Positions 1-6,251 of a stretch of 8,249 nt of DNA are shown here, one piece after another. The notes under the pieces were generated by a model. It had not been told where the DNA came from and ran no database searches. It saw only the letters and a program-made list of their open reading frames with translations. The number at the start of each line of letters is the position of its first letter. Positions within the stretch are counted from its first letter, which is position 1. This DNA is from Paracoccaceae bacterium (GTDB lineage: Bacteria > Pseudomonadota > Alphaproteobacteria > Rhodobacterales > Rhodobacteraceae). The stretch lies in the NCBI GenBank assembly GCA_027030435.1, contig JALVEX010000348.1, positions 1 to 8,249 on the forward strand, written 5' to 3'. Made by a program: the position numbers and the translations under genes.

Positions 1-1171
1 CACGCTGCGCCCCGATCAGACCCTGGCCGACGCCAAGGCGCTGCAGGCGCGCTACCGCGTCACCGGCTTTCCGGTGGTGGACGAGAAGGGGCGCGTGCTC
101 GGCATCGTCACCAACCGCGACATGCGCTTTGCCAGCGATGACGCCACGCCCGTTTCGGTGATGATGACGTCCGATGATCTCGCCATCCTGCGCGAGCCCG
201 CCGATCTCGATGAGGCGAAATCTCTGATGCAGGCGCGGCGCATCGAGAAACTCCTCATCACCGATGAAAAGGGCCATCTCACCGGGCTGATGACGCTGAA
301 GGATCTGGAGCAGGCGGTGCTCAATCCCCAGGCCTGCAAGGATGATCTCGGCCGTCTGCGCGTGGCGGCGGCCACCACCGTGGGGGATACCGGCTTTGCC
401 CGCTCGCAGGCGCTGGTGGAAGCGGGGGTGGACATGATCGTGATCGATACCGCCCACGGCCATTCCGAGGGCGTGGCGCAGGCGGTGGAGCGCGCGCGCA
501 AGGCCTTTGGCGATCGCGTCGAGATCTGCGCGGGCAACGTGGCCACGGCCGCCGCCACGCAGGCCCTGATCGAGGCGGGGGCGGATTCGGTCAAGGTGGG
601 GATCGGGCCGGGCTCGATCTGCACCACGCGCATGGTGGCCGGGGTGGGCGTGCCCCAGCTCACGGCGATCATGGACTGCGCGCGCGGCGCGGGCGAAAGC
701 GGCGTGCCGGTCATCGCCGATGGCGGCATCAAGTTTTCCGGCGATTTCGCCAAGGCGATCGCCGCCGGCGCCCATTGCGCCATGGTCGGCAGCATGATCG
801 CCGGCACCGACGAAAGCCCCGGCGAGGTGATCCTCTACCAGGGCCGCAGCTTCAAGAGCTACCGCGGCATGGGCAGCCTCGGCGCCATGGCCAGCGGCTC
901 GGCCGATCGCTACTTCCAGAAGGATGCGGCGAGCGACAAGCTCGTGCCCGAGGGGATCGAGGGCCAGGTGCCCTACAAGGGCTCGGCCGGGGCGGTGATC
1001 CACCAGCTTGTGGGGGGCTTGCGCGCGGCGATGGGCTATACGGGCCATGCAACGATCGAGAGCATGCGGGGGGGATGCACATTCGTGCGCATCACCGGCG
1101 CCGGGCTGAAGGAAAGCCATGTGCATGACGTGCAGATCACCCGCGAAAGCCCGAACTACAGGATAGGTTAG
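1..1171 (+). CDS. guaB: IMP dehydrogenase, 3' part (5' end outside window)
   Basis: Inosine-5'-monophosphate dehydrogenase is a cytoplasmic tetramer that oxidises IMP to XMP with NAD+, the committed step of GTP synthesis. The reading frame is open from base 2 (base 1 belongs to the preceding codon), giving 389 residues. The family is usually about 485 residues, so roughly 95 N-terminal residues lie upstream. The window opens at the start of the first CBS domain (VTGFPVVDEKGRVLGIVTNRD), followed by a second CBS domain (EKLLITDEKGHLTGLMTLKD). The TIM barrel then resumes with IDTAHGHS, and the catalytic loop GPGSICTT has its active-site Cys codon at 620-622. The phosphate-binding ADGGIK, the YRGMGSLGAM segment, the RYF flap motif and the EGIEGQVPYKG stretch are all intact. 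The stop TAG is followed by an in-frame TAA two codons on (1175-1177). An RNA methyltransferase gene follows 45 nt downstream in the same direction. Identification is firm; only the start is unseen. Confidence 0.97.
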   Translation, partial: TLRPDQTLADAKALQARYRVTGFPVVDEKGRVLGIVTNRDMRFASDDATPVSVMMTSDDLAILREPADLDEAKSLMQARRIEKLLITDEKGHLTGLMTLKDLEQAVLNPQACKDDLGRLRVAAATTVGDTGFARSQALVEAGVDMIVIDTAHGHSEGVAQAVERARKAFGDRVEICAGNVATAAATQALIEAGADSVKVGIGPGSICTTRMVAGVGVPQLTAIMDCARGAGESGVPVIADGGIKFSGDFAKAIAAGAHCAMVGSMIAGTDESPGEVILYQGRSFKSYRGMGSLGAMASGSADRYFQKDAASDKLVPEGIEGQVPYKGSAGAVIHQLVGGLRAAMGYTGHATIESMRGGCTFVRITGAGLKESHVHDVQITRESPNYRIG

Positions 1172-1216
1172 CAATAACAGCATGTTGCCCCCCATTTCTC
1201 ATCCGGCACCCAAGGC

Positions 1217-2389
1217 ATGACGCCGGCCGCGCGCATCGCTGCCGCGATCGAGATTCTCGATCGCATCAATGCCGGAGAGCCTGCGGAAAAGGCGCTGACG
1301 GGCTGGGCGCGGCGGAGCCGCTTTGCCGGCTCCAAAGATCGCGCGGCGGTGCGCGATCACGTGTTTGACGTGCTGCGCTGCCGCCGTTCCTGCGCTGCGC
1401 TCGGGGGCGGCGAGAGCGGACGGGCGCTGATGCTCGGGCTTCTGCGCCGCCAGGGCATCGATCCGGCTGAATTCTTCACCGGCGAGGGCCATGCGCCCCA
1501 GCCGCTCACCCCCGAGGAGCGCCGGGCCGGGCGCCCGCCCGAAGGCGCCGAGGCGCTCGACATGCCCGATTGGCTCCTTCCCGATCTCACCGCCTCGCTC
1601 GGTGGGGATCTTGAGGAGGTCTGCCGCCTGTTTCAGGCCCGCGCGCCTGTCTGGCTGCGGGTGAACGAGCGGCGGTGCAGCCGTGAGGAAGCGCGGGCGC
1701 TGCTGGCGCGGGAGGGGATCGTGGCGCGCCCGTCCGGGAAGGTGAAGACTGCCTTGGAAGTTATTGAAAATGCACGCCGTATCAAGCAGTCGGAAGCCTG
1801 GAAATCCGGCTGCGTGGAGCTTCAGGATCTGAATTCCCAGGCGCTCTGCGCGGATCTGCCGCTCGGGGCGGCGGCGCGGGTGCTCGATTACTGCGCCGGC
1901 GGCGGCGGCAAGGTGCTGGCGCTCGCGGCCCGCGCGCCGGAGGGGCAGTATCTTGCCCATGACGCCGATTTCGCCCGCATGAAGGATCTGCCGAGGCGCG
2001 CCGAACGCGCCGGGGCCGAGATCCGGCTTGTCAAGCCCGGCGAGGCCGGGGCGGCGGCGCCTTTCGATCTGGTGCTGTGCGATGTGCCCTGTTCGGGCTC
2101 GGGGGCGTGGCGGCGCAGCCCGGAGGGGAAATGGCGGCTGGATGCCGGGAGGCTTGATAAGCTGATGAAGATCCAGTCGGAAATCATTGATAAGGCAAAA
2201 GAACTCGTTTCCGAAGGCGGTGAGCTTGCCTACGCCACCTGCTCGCTTCTCGCCGGCGAGAACGAGGCGCGTATCGATGCCTTCCTCAAGGCAAATCCCG
2301 GCTGGGAATGCCGCGAAAGCCGCCGCTATTCCCCCCTTTCCGGCGGTGATGGCTTCTTTCTCGCAAGGCTTGTGCGAAAGCCACGCTGA
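1217..2389 (+). CDS. RsmB/NOP-family SAM-dependent RNA (cytosine-5) methyltransferase
   Basis: A 390-residue class I methyltransferase of the RsmB/NOP2 RNA m5C family, which transfers a methyl group from S-adenosylmethionine to cytosine C5 in RNA. The SAM-binding motif I is LDYCAGGGGK (residues 223-232), with G where the better-known RsmB proteins have CAAPGGK. The two family cysteines are present: the PC motif in DVPCSGSG (Cys292) and the TC motif in YATCSLL (Cys342). In the family one is the nucleophile and the other assists release. The C-terminal GDGFFLARL is also typical. The first about 60 residues are helical and faintly NusB-like, but a full NusB domain is not evident, so the target could be 16S C967 or another RNA; I therefore give no symbol. 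ATG 1217 is the first start after the in-frame TAA at 1175. No good Shine-Dalgarno sits before it (only AAGG almost touching the ATG), so translation may depend on guaB or be weak. Confidence 0.9.
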   Translation: MTPAARIAAAIEILDRINAGEPAEKALTGWARRSRFAGSKDRAAVRDHVFDVLRCRRSCAALGGGESGRALMLGLLRRQGIDPAEFFTGEGHAPQPLTPEERRAGRPPEGAEALDMPDWLLPDLTASLGGDLEEVCRLFQARAPVWLRVNERRCSREEARALLAREGIVARPSGKVKTALEVIENARRIKQSEAWKSGCVELQDLNSQALCADLPLGAAARVLDYCAGGGGKVLALAARAPEGQYLAHDADFARMKDLPRRAERAGAEIRLVKPGEAGAAAPFDLVLCDVPCSGSGAWRRSPEGKWRLDAGRLDKLMKIQSEIIDKAKELVSEGGELAYATCSLLAGENEARIDAFLKANPGWECRESRRYSPLSGGDGFFLARLVRKPR

Positions 2390-2443
2390 AAGAAACATTT
2401 TGAAACAACCTTCAGTTGTGATTTCATCGTTTTCGCCCGAGGG

Positions 2444-2458
2444 TTAATCCTGGATTAA
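2444..2458 (+). promoter_or_regulatory. CtrA-type binding site (TTAA-N7-TTAA) upstream of cckA
   Basis: The sequence TTAATCCTGGATTAA matches the established CtrA consensus of two TTAA half-sites seven bases apart. It lies 64 nt before the chosen cckA start, in the 133-nt gap after the methyltransferase gene. It is also a perfect 7+1+7 dyad (TTAATCC/GGATTAA), more symmetry than the consensus requires. Its place in front of the gene for the kinase that feeds phosphate to CtrA makes a functional site likely, but occupancy is inferred. I could not find a convincing -10 at standard spacing downstream, so activation versus repression is open. Confidence 0.65.
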
Positions 2459-2473
2459 GGTTTTCGCGCGGAA

Positions 2474-2502
2474 ATGTCCTTGCCCGCGAATCGCAAGGGC
2501 AT
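2474..2502 (+). promoter_or_regulatory. Stem-loop in the cckA leader
   Basis: ATGTCCTTGC (2474-2483) can pair with GCAAGGGCAT (2493-2502): ten base pairs with one G-U, closing a nine-base loop that contains a GAATC (GANTC) site at 2488-2492. The right-arm heptamer GCAAGGG is repeated at 2507-2513, where it overlaps the cckA ribosome binding site, so the left arm has two possible partners. There is no T-run, so it looks more like a leader structure than a strong intrinsic terminator. Function is unproven. Confidence 0.4.
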
Positions 2503-2510
2503 GTTTGCAA

Positions 2511-2517
2511 GGGAGGG
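2511..2517 (+). promoter_or_regulatory. Ribosome binding site fixing the cckA start at GTG 2523
   Basis: GGGAGGG sits five bases before GTG 2523. The further-upstream in-frame TTG at 2505 lies before this site and has no comparable motif of its own, so GTG 2523 is the better start. Confidence 0.7.
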
Positions 2518-2522
2518 TCCAG

Positions 2523-5510
2523 GTGGCGGATACCACTGCGACAGCTGAAAACCGGGCGGATGATCGGCAGGGTGCCCCGGCAGCCTTCTTCCCGCGCCCG
2601 GCTCTCGCCGCAATACCGGGTGTGGGGCTGATGGGGGCGGCCTGGTTCGTGGAGAGCGCGGTGCCTGCCATGATCCTCCTCGGATCCGGGGCCGCGATCG
2701 TGTTCGTGGTGATGATCGCGCTTGCGGTTTCGGCCTGGCGACGGCGTCTGGAAAAGCGAGAGGCGGCGGCGCTCACGCGCTTTGTCGAGCATGATACGTC
2801 CCCGGGCTTCCTGACCGACGCGGAAGGCGAGATTCGCTATCAGAACGAAGCCGCGCGCGAACGCTTCGACGATCAGATCGGCCGGACGCTCGCCCATGCC
2901 CTGCGCGACAATTTCGCCAACCCCGGCGCCATCATCTACCGCCTCCAGATGCGGGCCGGCGCACAGGGCGCCGCGCGCGAGGATATCGTCACCCGGCGGG
3001 GCCACATCCGGCTTGCCGTGCATCAGGTGGGCGACAGCCGTTTCCTGTGGCGGCTGGAGGACATGGGGCTGCGCAACATGAACAGCCGCGGCGCCGAAAC
3101 CCTGAGCCTGCCGATGCTGACGGCAAGCCGCTCAGGCACCATCCTCTTCATGAACGAAGCCATGCGCACGCTCGTGGGCGGACGGGTGAAGACGCTTGAT
3201 CGGGTGTTCAACGAACTGCCCGTGAAAAACGGCCAGGAAAACGTGATCGCCTCGGCGGAAGGCCCGCTGCGCACGCTTGTTGCCGAGCTCGAGGGTCCCG
3301 GCGGGCGGCGGGAGATCTATCTCCTGCCGGCGGGCGAGGGGGAGCTTTCGCATGATGGCAGCTGGCAGTTTTTCGATCAGCTGCCGGTGCCGCTCCTGAA
3401 GATCGCGCCGGGCGGTGAGGTGCTGCTCGCCAACAAGCGGGCCCGCAGGCTTCTCGATTACAACGAAAGGCAGGGGGAGGGAGACGTATACCTCTCCGAT
3501 CTCGTGGAGGGCCTCGGCCGGCCGATCGGCGAATGGCTGCGCGAAGCGGCCTCGGGGCGCGGGCTCGGCCGCAGCGAGGTTCTTCAGGCGAAGCGCCCCG
3601 AGCAGGAGGTCTTCCTGCAGTTCAGCCTCAGCCGGGTGATCGAGGATGGCGAGCCGGTTCTGGTTGCCGTCCTGACGGATGCGACCGAACTGAAGACGCT
3701 GGAAGCGCAATTCGTGCAGAGCCAGAAGATGCAGGCGATCGGCCAGCTTGCCGGGGGAGTGGCGCATGATTTCAACAATCTGCTGACAGCGATTTCCGGT
3801 CACTGCGATCTCCTTCTGCTGCGCCACGATCAGGACGACATGGATTATGCCGATCTGATGCAGATCCATCAGAATGCCAATCGGGCGGCCAGTCTCGTCG
3901 GTCAGTTGCTCGCTTTCTCCCGCAAGCAGAACCTGCGCCCGGAGATGCTGGATCTGCGCGAGACGCTTTCCGATCTCACCCATCTGCTCAATCGTCTGGT
4001 GGGGGAGAAGGTCACGCTCTCCTTTTCCCATGATCCCGGCCTGCATCCGATCCGTGCCGACAAGCGCCAGCTCGAGCAGGTGCTGATGAATCTCGTTGTG
4101 AATGCGCGCGATGCGATGCCCGGGGGCGGGGAAATCCGCATCGAAACCTTCGATACCACCCTGCGCGAGCCGCTGAAGCGCGATCGTGCCACGGTGCCGG
4201 CGGGGAATTATGTCGTCGTGAAGGTTTCCGATCAGGGCGTGGGTATCGCGCCCGACAAGATCAACAAGGTTTTCGAACCTTTTTACACCACCAAGCGCAC
4301 CGGCGAAGGCACCGGGCTCGGGCTTTCGACAGCTTACGGCATCATCAAGCAGACGGGGGGATTCATCTTCGTTGACAGCGTGCCTGGCAATGGCACCTGT
4401 TTCACCCTCTATTTTCCTGCCTGCGAAGTTGAAACGGAAATGGCCCCCCCGCTGGGGGGTGCGAATGAATCCCCGTCTCCCTCCGTTATTGCCGCCCCGG
4501 ATGAAAATCACGAGCAGGCGAGAGCCCAGCCCCTTCAGGCGCTGGAAGATCAAGTAACGGAAGATCAGAAGGCGGAAGATGACCCCGCAAGCCGCGGAGA
4601 CAGTGCCGGATGGCGGGGGCAATCCGAGGGGGTGGCTGTTGAAACGGCAGGTGATCCGGCAGGAGAAGCCGCGGGTTCAGAATCCGAAATGGCCGGCGAC
4701 AAGGATGAAGCGGAAGACTTGCCATTCGTATTGACCGATGCCGTTGCCGCAGAGGGTGGCAAGGGACGCGGGGATGACGAGAAGGGGGAGGCGCGGCTGA
4801 ATGAAATACGGGGGGGTGAAGGATCAGATGATCCGGGGATCGCTTTGTTTTCGCGCCATGTTGCCGAGGGCGAAAAAGGTGCACTCGAAAACGAAAGGAT
4901 CTCCCCGGAGACCGAAGCCGAAAGTGTTTTCGCCGGTTCTGCAGAGGATGTAACGGGCGCATCGCAACCTGCCTTGCCTGATCGGGAAGCACAATCCGCC
5001 AATACTTTCGGCGATATGCAAACCGAAACGGGCCCGACCGGCGAAATTGCCAGGGGCGAGGAAAGTGAAGAGGATCGTGTTTCCCGTGCCCTGGCGGGCA
5101 TTCTCGAGCAACAGGGTGATCAGGATGTGGAGCGGGGGGCGCAGTCCGAAGCGGTTGTTCTCCTGGTGGAGGATGAGGCGCCGGTGCGTGCTTTCGCTTC
5201 GCGCGCCCTCAGAATGCGCGGATTTACGGTGCTGGAAGCCGAAAGCGCCGAGGAGGCACTGGAGATTCTCGATCAATCCGATCTTTCGGTCGATATATTC
5301 GTGACCGATGTCATCATGCCGGGAATGGATGGCCCGAGCTGGGTGCGAAAGGCGCTGGAAAAACGCCCCGGGGTGAAGGTCGTTTTCGTCTCCGGATACG
5401 CGGAGGATGATTTCTCGGAGAACCAGGCCAGGATACCGAATTCCGTCTTCCTGCCCAAACCGTTCTCTCTGAACGAGCTGACGAGCACCGTGCAGCAGCA
5501 ATTGCACTGA
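2523..5510 (+). CDS. cckA: CckA-type hybrid sensor histidine kinase with extended acidic linker
   Basis: The top kinase of the CckA-ChpT-CtrA phosphorelay. In the family it autophosphorylates, passes phosphate to its own receiver domain and then to ChpT, and can reverse the flow as a phosphatase. Read from GTG 2523 it has 995 residues. Order: cytoplasmic N-terminus; a weak hydrophobic stretch (about 29-45); a clear membrane helix (about 48-72) followed by basic RRRLEKRE; PAS-like regions at about 87-180, 196-268 and 280-387; HisKA with GGVAHDFNNLLTAISGH, phospho-acceptor His415 (codon 3765-3767); HATPase_c with N-box NLVVNARDAMPG, DQGVGI and GEGTGLGLS; then a linker (about 636-876); then a receiver domain with acidic residues in LLVEDE, phospho-acceptor Asp929 in FVTDVIMPG (codon 5307-5309), SGYAEDDF and Lys979 in LPKPFS. 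All catalytic residues are present. CckA proteins are usually about 650-800 residues; the extra length is the linker. A CtrA-type box lies upstream. The identity rests on the characteristic HisKA and receiver sequences. Confidence 0.93.
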   Translation: MADTTATAENRADDRQGAPAAFFPRPALAAIPGVGLMGAAWFVESAVPAMILLGSGAAIVFVVMIALAVSAWRRRLEKREAAALTRFVEHDTSPGFLTDAEGEIRYQNEAARERFDDQIGRTLAHALRDNFANPGAIIYRLQMRAGAQGAAREDIVTRRGHIRLAVHQVGDSRFLWRLEDMGLRNMNSRGAETLSLPMLTASRSGTILFMNEAMRTLVGGRVKTLDRVFNELPVKNGQENVIASAEGPLRTLVAELEGPGGRREIYLLPAGEGELSHDGSWQFFDQLPVPLLKIAPGGEVLLANKRARRLLDYNERQGEGDVYLSDLVEGLGRPIGEWLREAASGRGLGRSEVLQAKRPEQEVFLQFSLSRVIEDGEPVLVAVLTDATELKTLEAQFVQSQKMQAIGQLAGGVAHDFNNLLTAISGHCDLLLLRHDQDDMDYADLMQIHQNANRAASLVGQLLAFSRKQNLRPEMLDLRETLSDLTHLLNRLVGEKVTLSFSHDPGLHPIRADKRQLEQVLMNLVVNARDAMPGGGEIRIETFDTTLREPLKRDRATVPAGNYVVVKVSDQGVGIAPDKINKVFEPFYTTKRTGEGTGLGLSTAYGIIKQTGGFIFVDSVPGNGTCFTLYFPACEVETEMAPPLGGANESPSPSVIAAPDENHEQARAQPLQALEDQVTEDQKAEDDPASRGDSAGWRGQSEGVAVETAGDPAGEAAGSESEMAGDKDEAEDLPFVLTDAVAAEGGKGRGDDEKGEARLNEIRGGEGSDDPGIALFSRHVAEGEKGALENERISPETEAESVFAGSAEDVTGASQPALPDREAQSANTFGDMQTETGPTGEIARGEESEEDRVSRALAGILEQQGDQDVERGAQSEAVVLLVEDEAPVRAFASRALRMRGFTVLEAESAEEALEILDQSDLSVDIFVTDVIMPGMDGPSWVRKALEKRPGVKVVFVSGYAEDDFSENQARIPNSVFLPKPFSLNELTSTVQQQLH
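4428..5148 (+). other. Acidic low-complexity linker inside CckA, between HATPase and receiver domains
   Basis: About 240 residues separate the end of the ATPase domain (CFTLYFPAC) from the start of the receiver (AVVLLVEDE). By hand count about 59 are Asp or Glu and about 19 are Lys or Arg, with much Gly, Ala, Ser and Pro, a single Trp and no Cys, so it should be disordered and strongly negative. Recurrent short acidic clusters include EDQVTEDQKAEDD, GDKDEAED and GEESEEDR, but I see no regular repeat unit. The reading frame stays open and rejoins an intact receiver, so this is a real part of the protein and not a frameshift artefact. The boundaries are approximate. Confidence 0.8.
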
Positions 5511-5535
5511 GCGCCGGTTCCGCGCGCTCAGTGCA
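5503..5535. terminator. Hairpin between convergent genes, containing both stop codons
   Basis: TGCACTGAGCGC (5503-5514) and GCGCTCAGTGCA (5524-5535) form a perfect 12-bp inverted repeat around a nine-base loop. The cckA TGA (5508-5510) pairs exactly with the complement of the stop codon of the minus-strand gene (5528-5530). It lies between convergent genes and works equally on both strands, so a bidirectional terminator is likely. Neither side has a proper T-run, so it could instead block 3' exonucleases or need Rho. Confidence 0.65.
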
Positions 5536-6124
5536 GGGCCTTCTCCCAGAGTTCGAAATCCGGCTGCAGGGCCGTTCGCAGGCGTGCCGCCGTTTCAGGG
5601 GAAAGCGTGCCGCTGCGTGGAGGCGAGGCATTCACGCTCGGCAGAGAGATCTCCATGCCGAGACGTTCGGCCAGATAATCGACAAGCCTTTCAAGTGCCT
5701 CGTAACGAAAAAGATGATCGACCCCGGCCTTGCCCTGGCGGGCGTCTAGGAAGCGCGCCTGGGAGCCCACTCGCGCATGTTCCGGTTGTGGATCCCGGAG
5801 ATAATCCCTTGCGAATTCGTCGAAATCCAGCTTCCCGGCATATTGCGGTTTTCCGGCGATTTCGGGGCGCGAACGGTATCGCCACCAGCTGGCGAGCCAG
5901 CTTTCCGGGTTGCGGATCACGGCAACCGTTTCGTAACGCCCGTATTTTTCTTCCTCGAGCAGGTGGCGGAAATGGCGTTCGAAGCGGCTGAGCGGCATGT
6001 GTTTCATATGCGCAGGCGCACTGATCGCGATTTCCGCATGCGGAGCGAGCGCGGCTTCAAGCGCTGTGGTGGCGGTCTTGGGCACTGCCAGCAGCACGAG
6101 GCGCGCCCTGGGAAAGATCAGCAT
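5528..6124 (-). CDS. Small sulfotransferase-fold family protein
   Basis: A 198-residue soluble protein with the two nucleotide-binding hallmarks of the sulfotransferase P-loop fold. An N-terminal strand-loop-helix, LVLLAVPKTATTALEAAL (residues 9-26), resembles the 5'-phosphosulfate loop of PAPS enzymes. VIRNPESWLASWWRYR (69-84) resembles the 3'-phosphate site. GSQARFL (120-126), LFRYE (138-142) and NASP (165-168) fit the later part of the fold. I recall relatives in Rhodobacterales, some labelled gamma-glutamyl kinase, a label that nothing in this sequence supports. The protein is shorter than most sulfotransferases, and its substrate is unknown. A Shine-Dalgarno reading AAGGAAGG on the minus strand (6136-6129) precedes ATG 6124. 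It is convergent with cckA and divergent from recA. The real gene is on the minus strand; the fold assignment is fairly sure and enzymatic activity is inferred. Confidence 0.8.
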   Translation of the reverse strand: MLIFPRARLVLLAVPKTATTALEAALAPHAEIAISAPAHMKHMPLSRFERHFRHLLEEEKYGRYETVAVIRNPESWLASWWRYRSRPEIAGKPQYAGKLDFDEFARDYLRDPQPEHARVGSQARFLDARQGKAGVDHLFRYEALERLVDYLAERLGMEISLPSVNASPPRSGTLSPETAARLRTALQPDFELWEKALH

Positions 6125-6207
6125 CTGGCCTTCCTTGTGGTGCGAGAAGATGGATCTTCATCGGTAACTACTTGTTAAAACTCCGCCGATAAAGATGGAT
6201 GTGTAAA

Positions 6208-6213
6208 ATTATA
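6208..6213 (-). promoter_or_regulatory. Candidate -10 element for the divergent sulfotransferase-fold gene
   Basis: Read on the minus strand, 6213 to 6208 is a perfect TATAAT. It would start transcription near 6201, about 77 nt before the minus-strand ATG. No good -35 is found 16-18 bases upstream: those positions read GATCAA, AGATCA or GAGATC and overlap LexA box 1. In an AT-rich gap a chance match is possible. Confidence 0.35.
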
Positions 6214-6242
6214 TTGAAATGTTCTCTTTTTGATCTCATAAA
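6214..6242 (+). promoter_or_regulatory. recA promoter (sigma70-type)
   Basis: TTGAAA (6214-6219, five of six consensus bases) is followed by a 17-base spacer and CATAAA (6237-6242, four of six). Transcription would start near 6249, giving a leader of about 65 nt. LexA box 1 fills the spacer and LexA box 2 lies just past the predicted start, the arrangement expected for an SOS-repressed promoter. The match between promoter and operators is the main support. Confidence 0.65.
6221..6235 (+). promoter_or_regulatory. LexA (SOS) box 1, GTTC-N7-GATC
   Basis: GTTC (6221-6224) and GATC (6232-6235) are separated by exactly seven bases. The alphaproteobacterial LexA consensus is GTTC-N7-GTTC, and from memory a GTTC-N7-GATC form has been described at recA of Rhodobacter sphaeroides. 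The box lies entirely between the -35 and -10 elements of the recA promoter, where bound LexA would exclude RNA polymerase. Confidence 0.75.
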
Positions 6243-6251
6243 GGCGAAAGA

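Noticed and set aside
1199..2398. Long minus-strand open frame opposite the RNA methyltransferase (399 codons)
   Set aside because: It covers the whole of a gene with clear catalytic motifs on the + strand, and its own translation is low-complexity Arg/Ala/Gly-rich with no domain.
2405..2419. ACAAC/GTTGT hairpin after the RNA methyltransferase gene
   Set aside because: Only five base pairs, weak, and no T-run directly after it; not enough to call a terminator.
2400..2428. TTGAAA at 2400 as a -35 for cckA
   Set aside because: The hexamer 17 bases later (TTCATC) is a poor -10, so the pair is not better than chance.
2505..2522. TTG 2505 as the cckA start
   Set aside because: It lies before the GGGAGGG site, has a rare start codon and lacks a comparable motif upstream; GTG 2523 fits better.
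3132..4622. Long minus-strand open frame opposite cckA (496 codons)
   Set aside because: The + strand encodes an unmistakable kinase here. The antisense frame has no recognisable domain and is a by-product of GC-rich codon bias.
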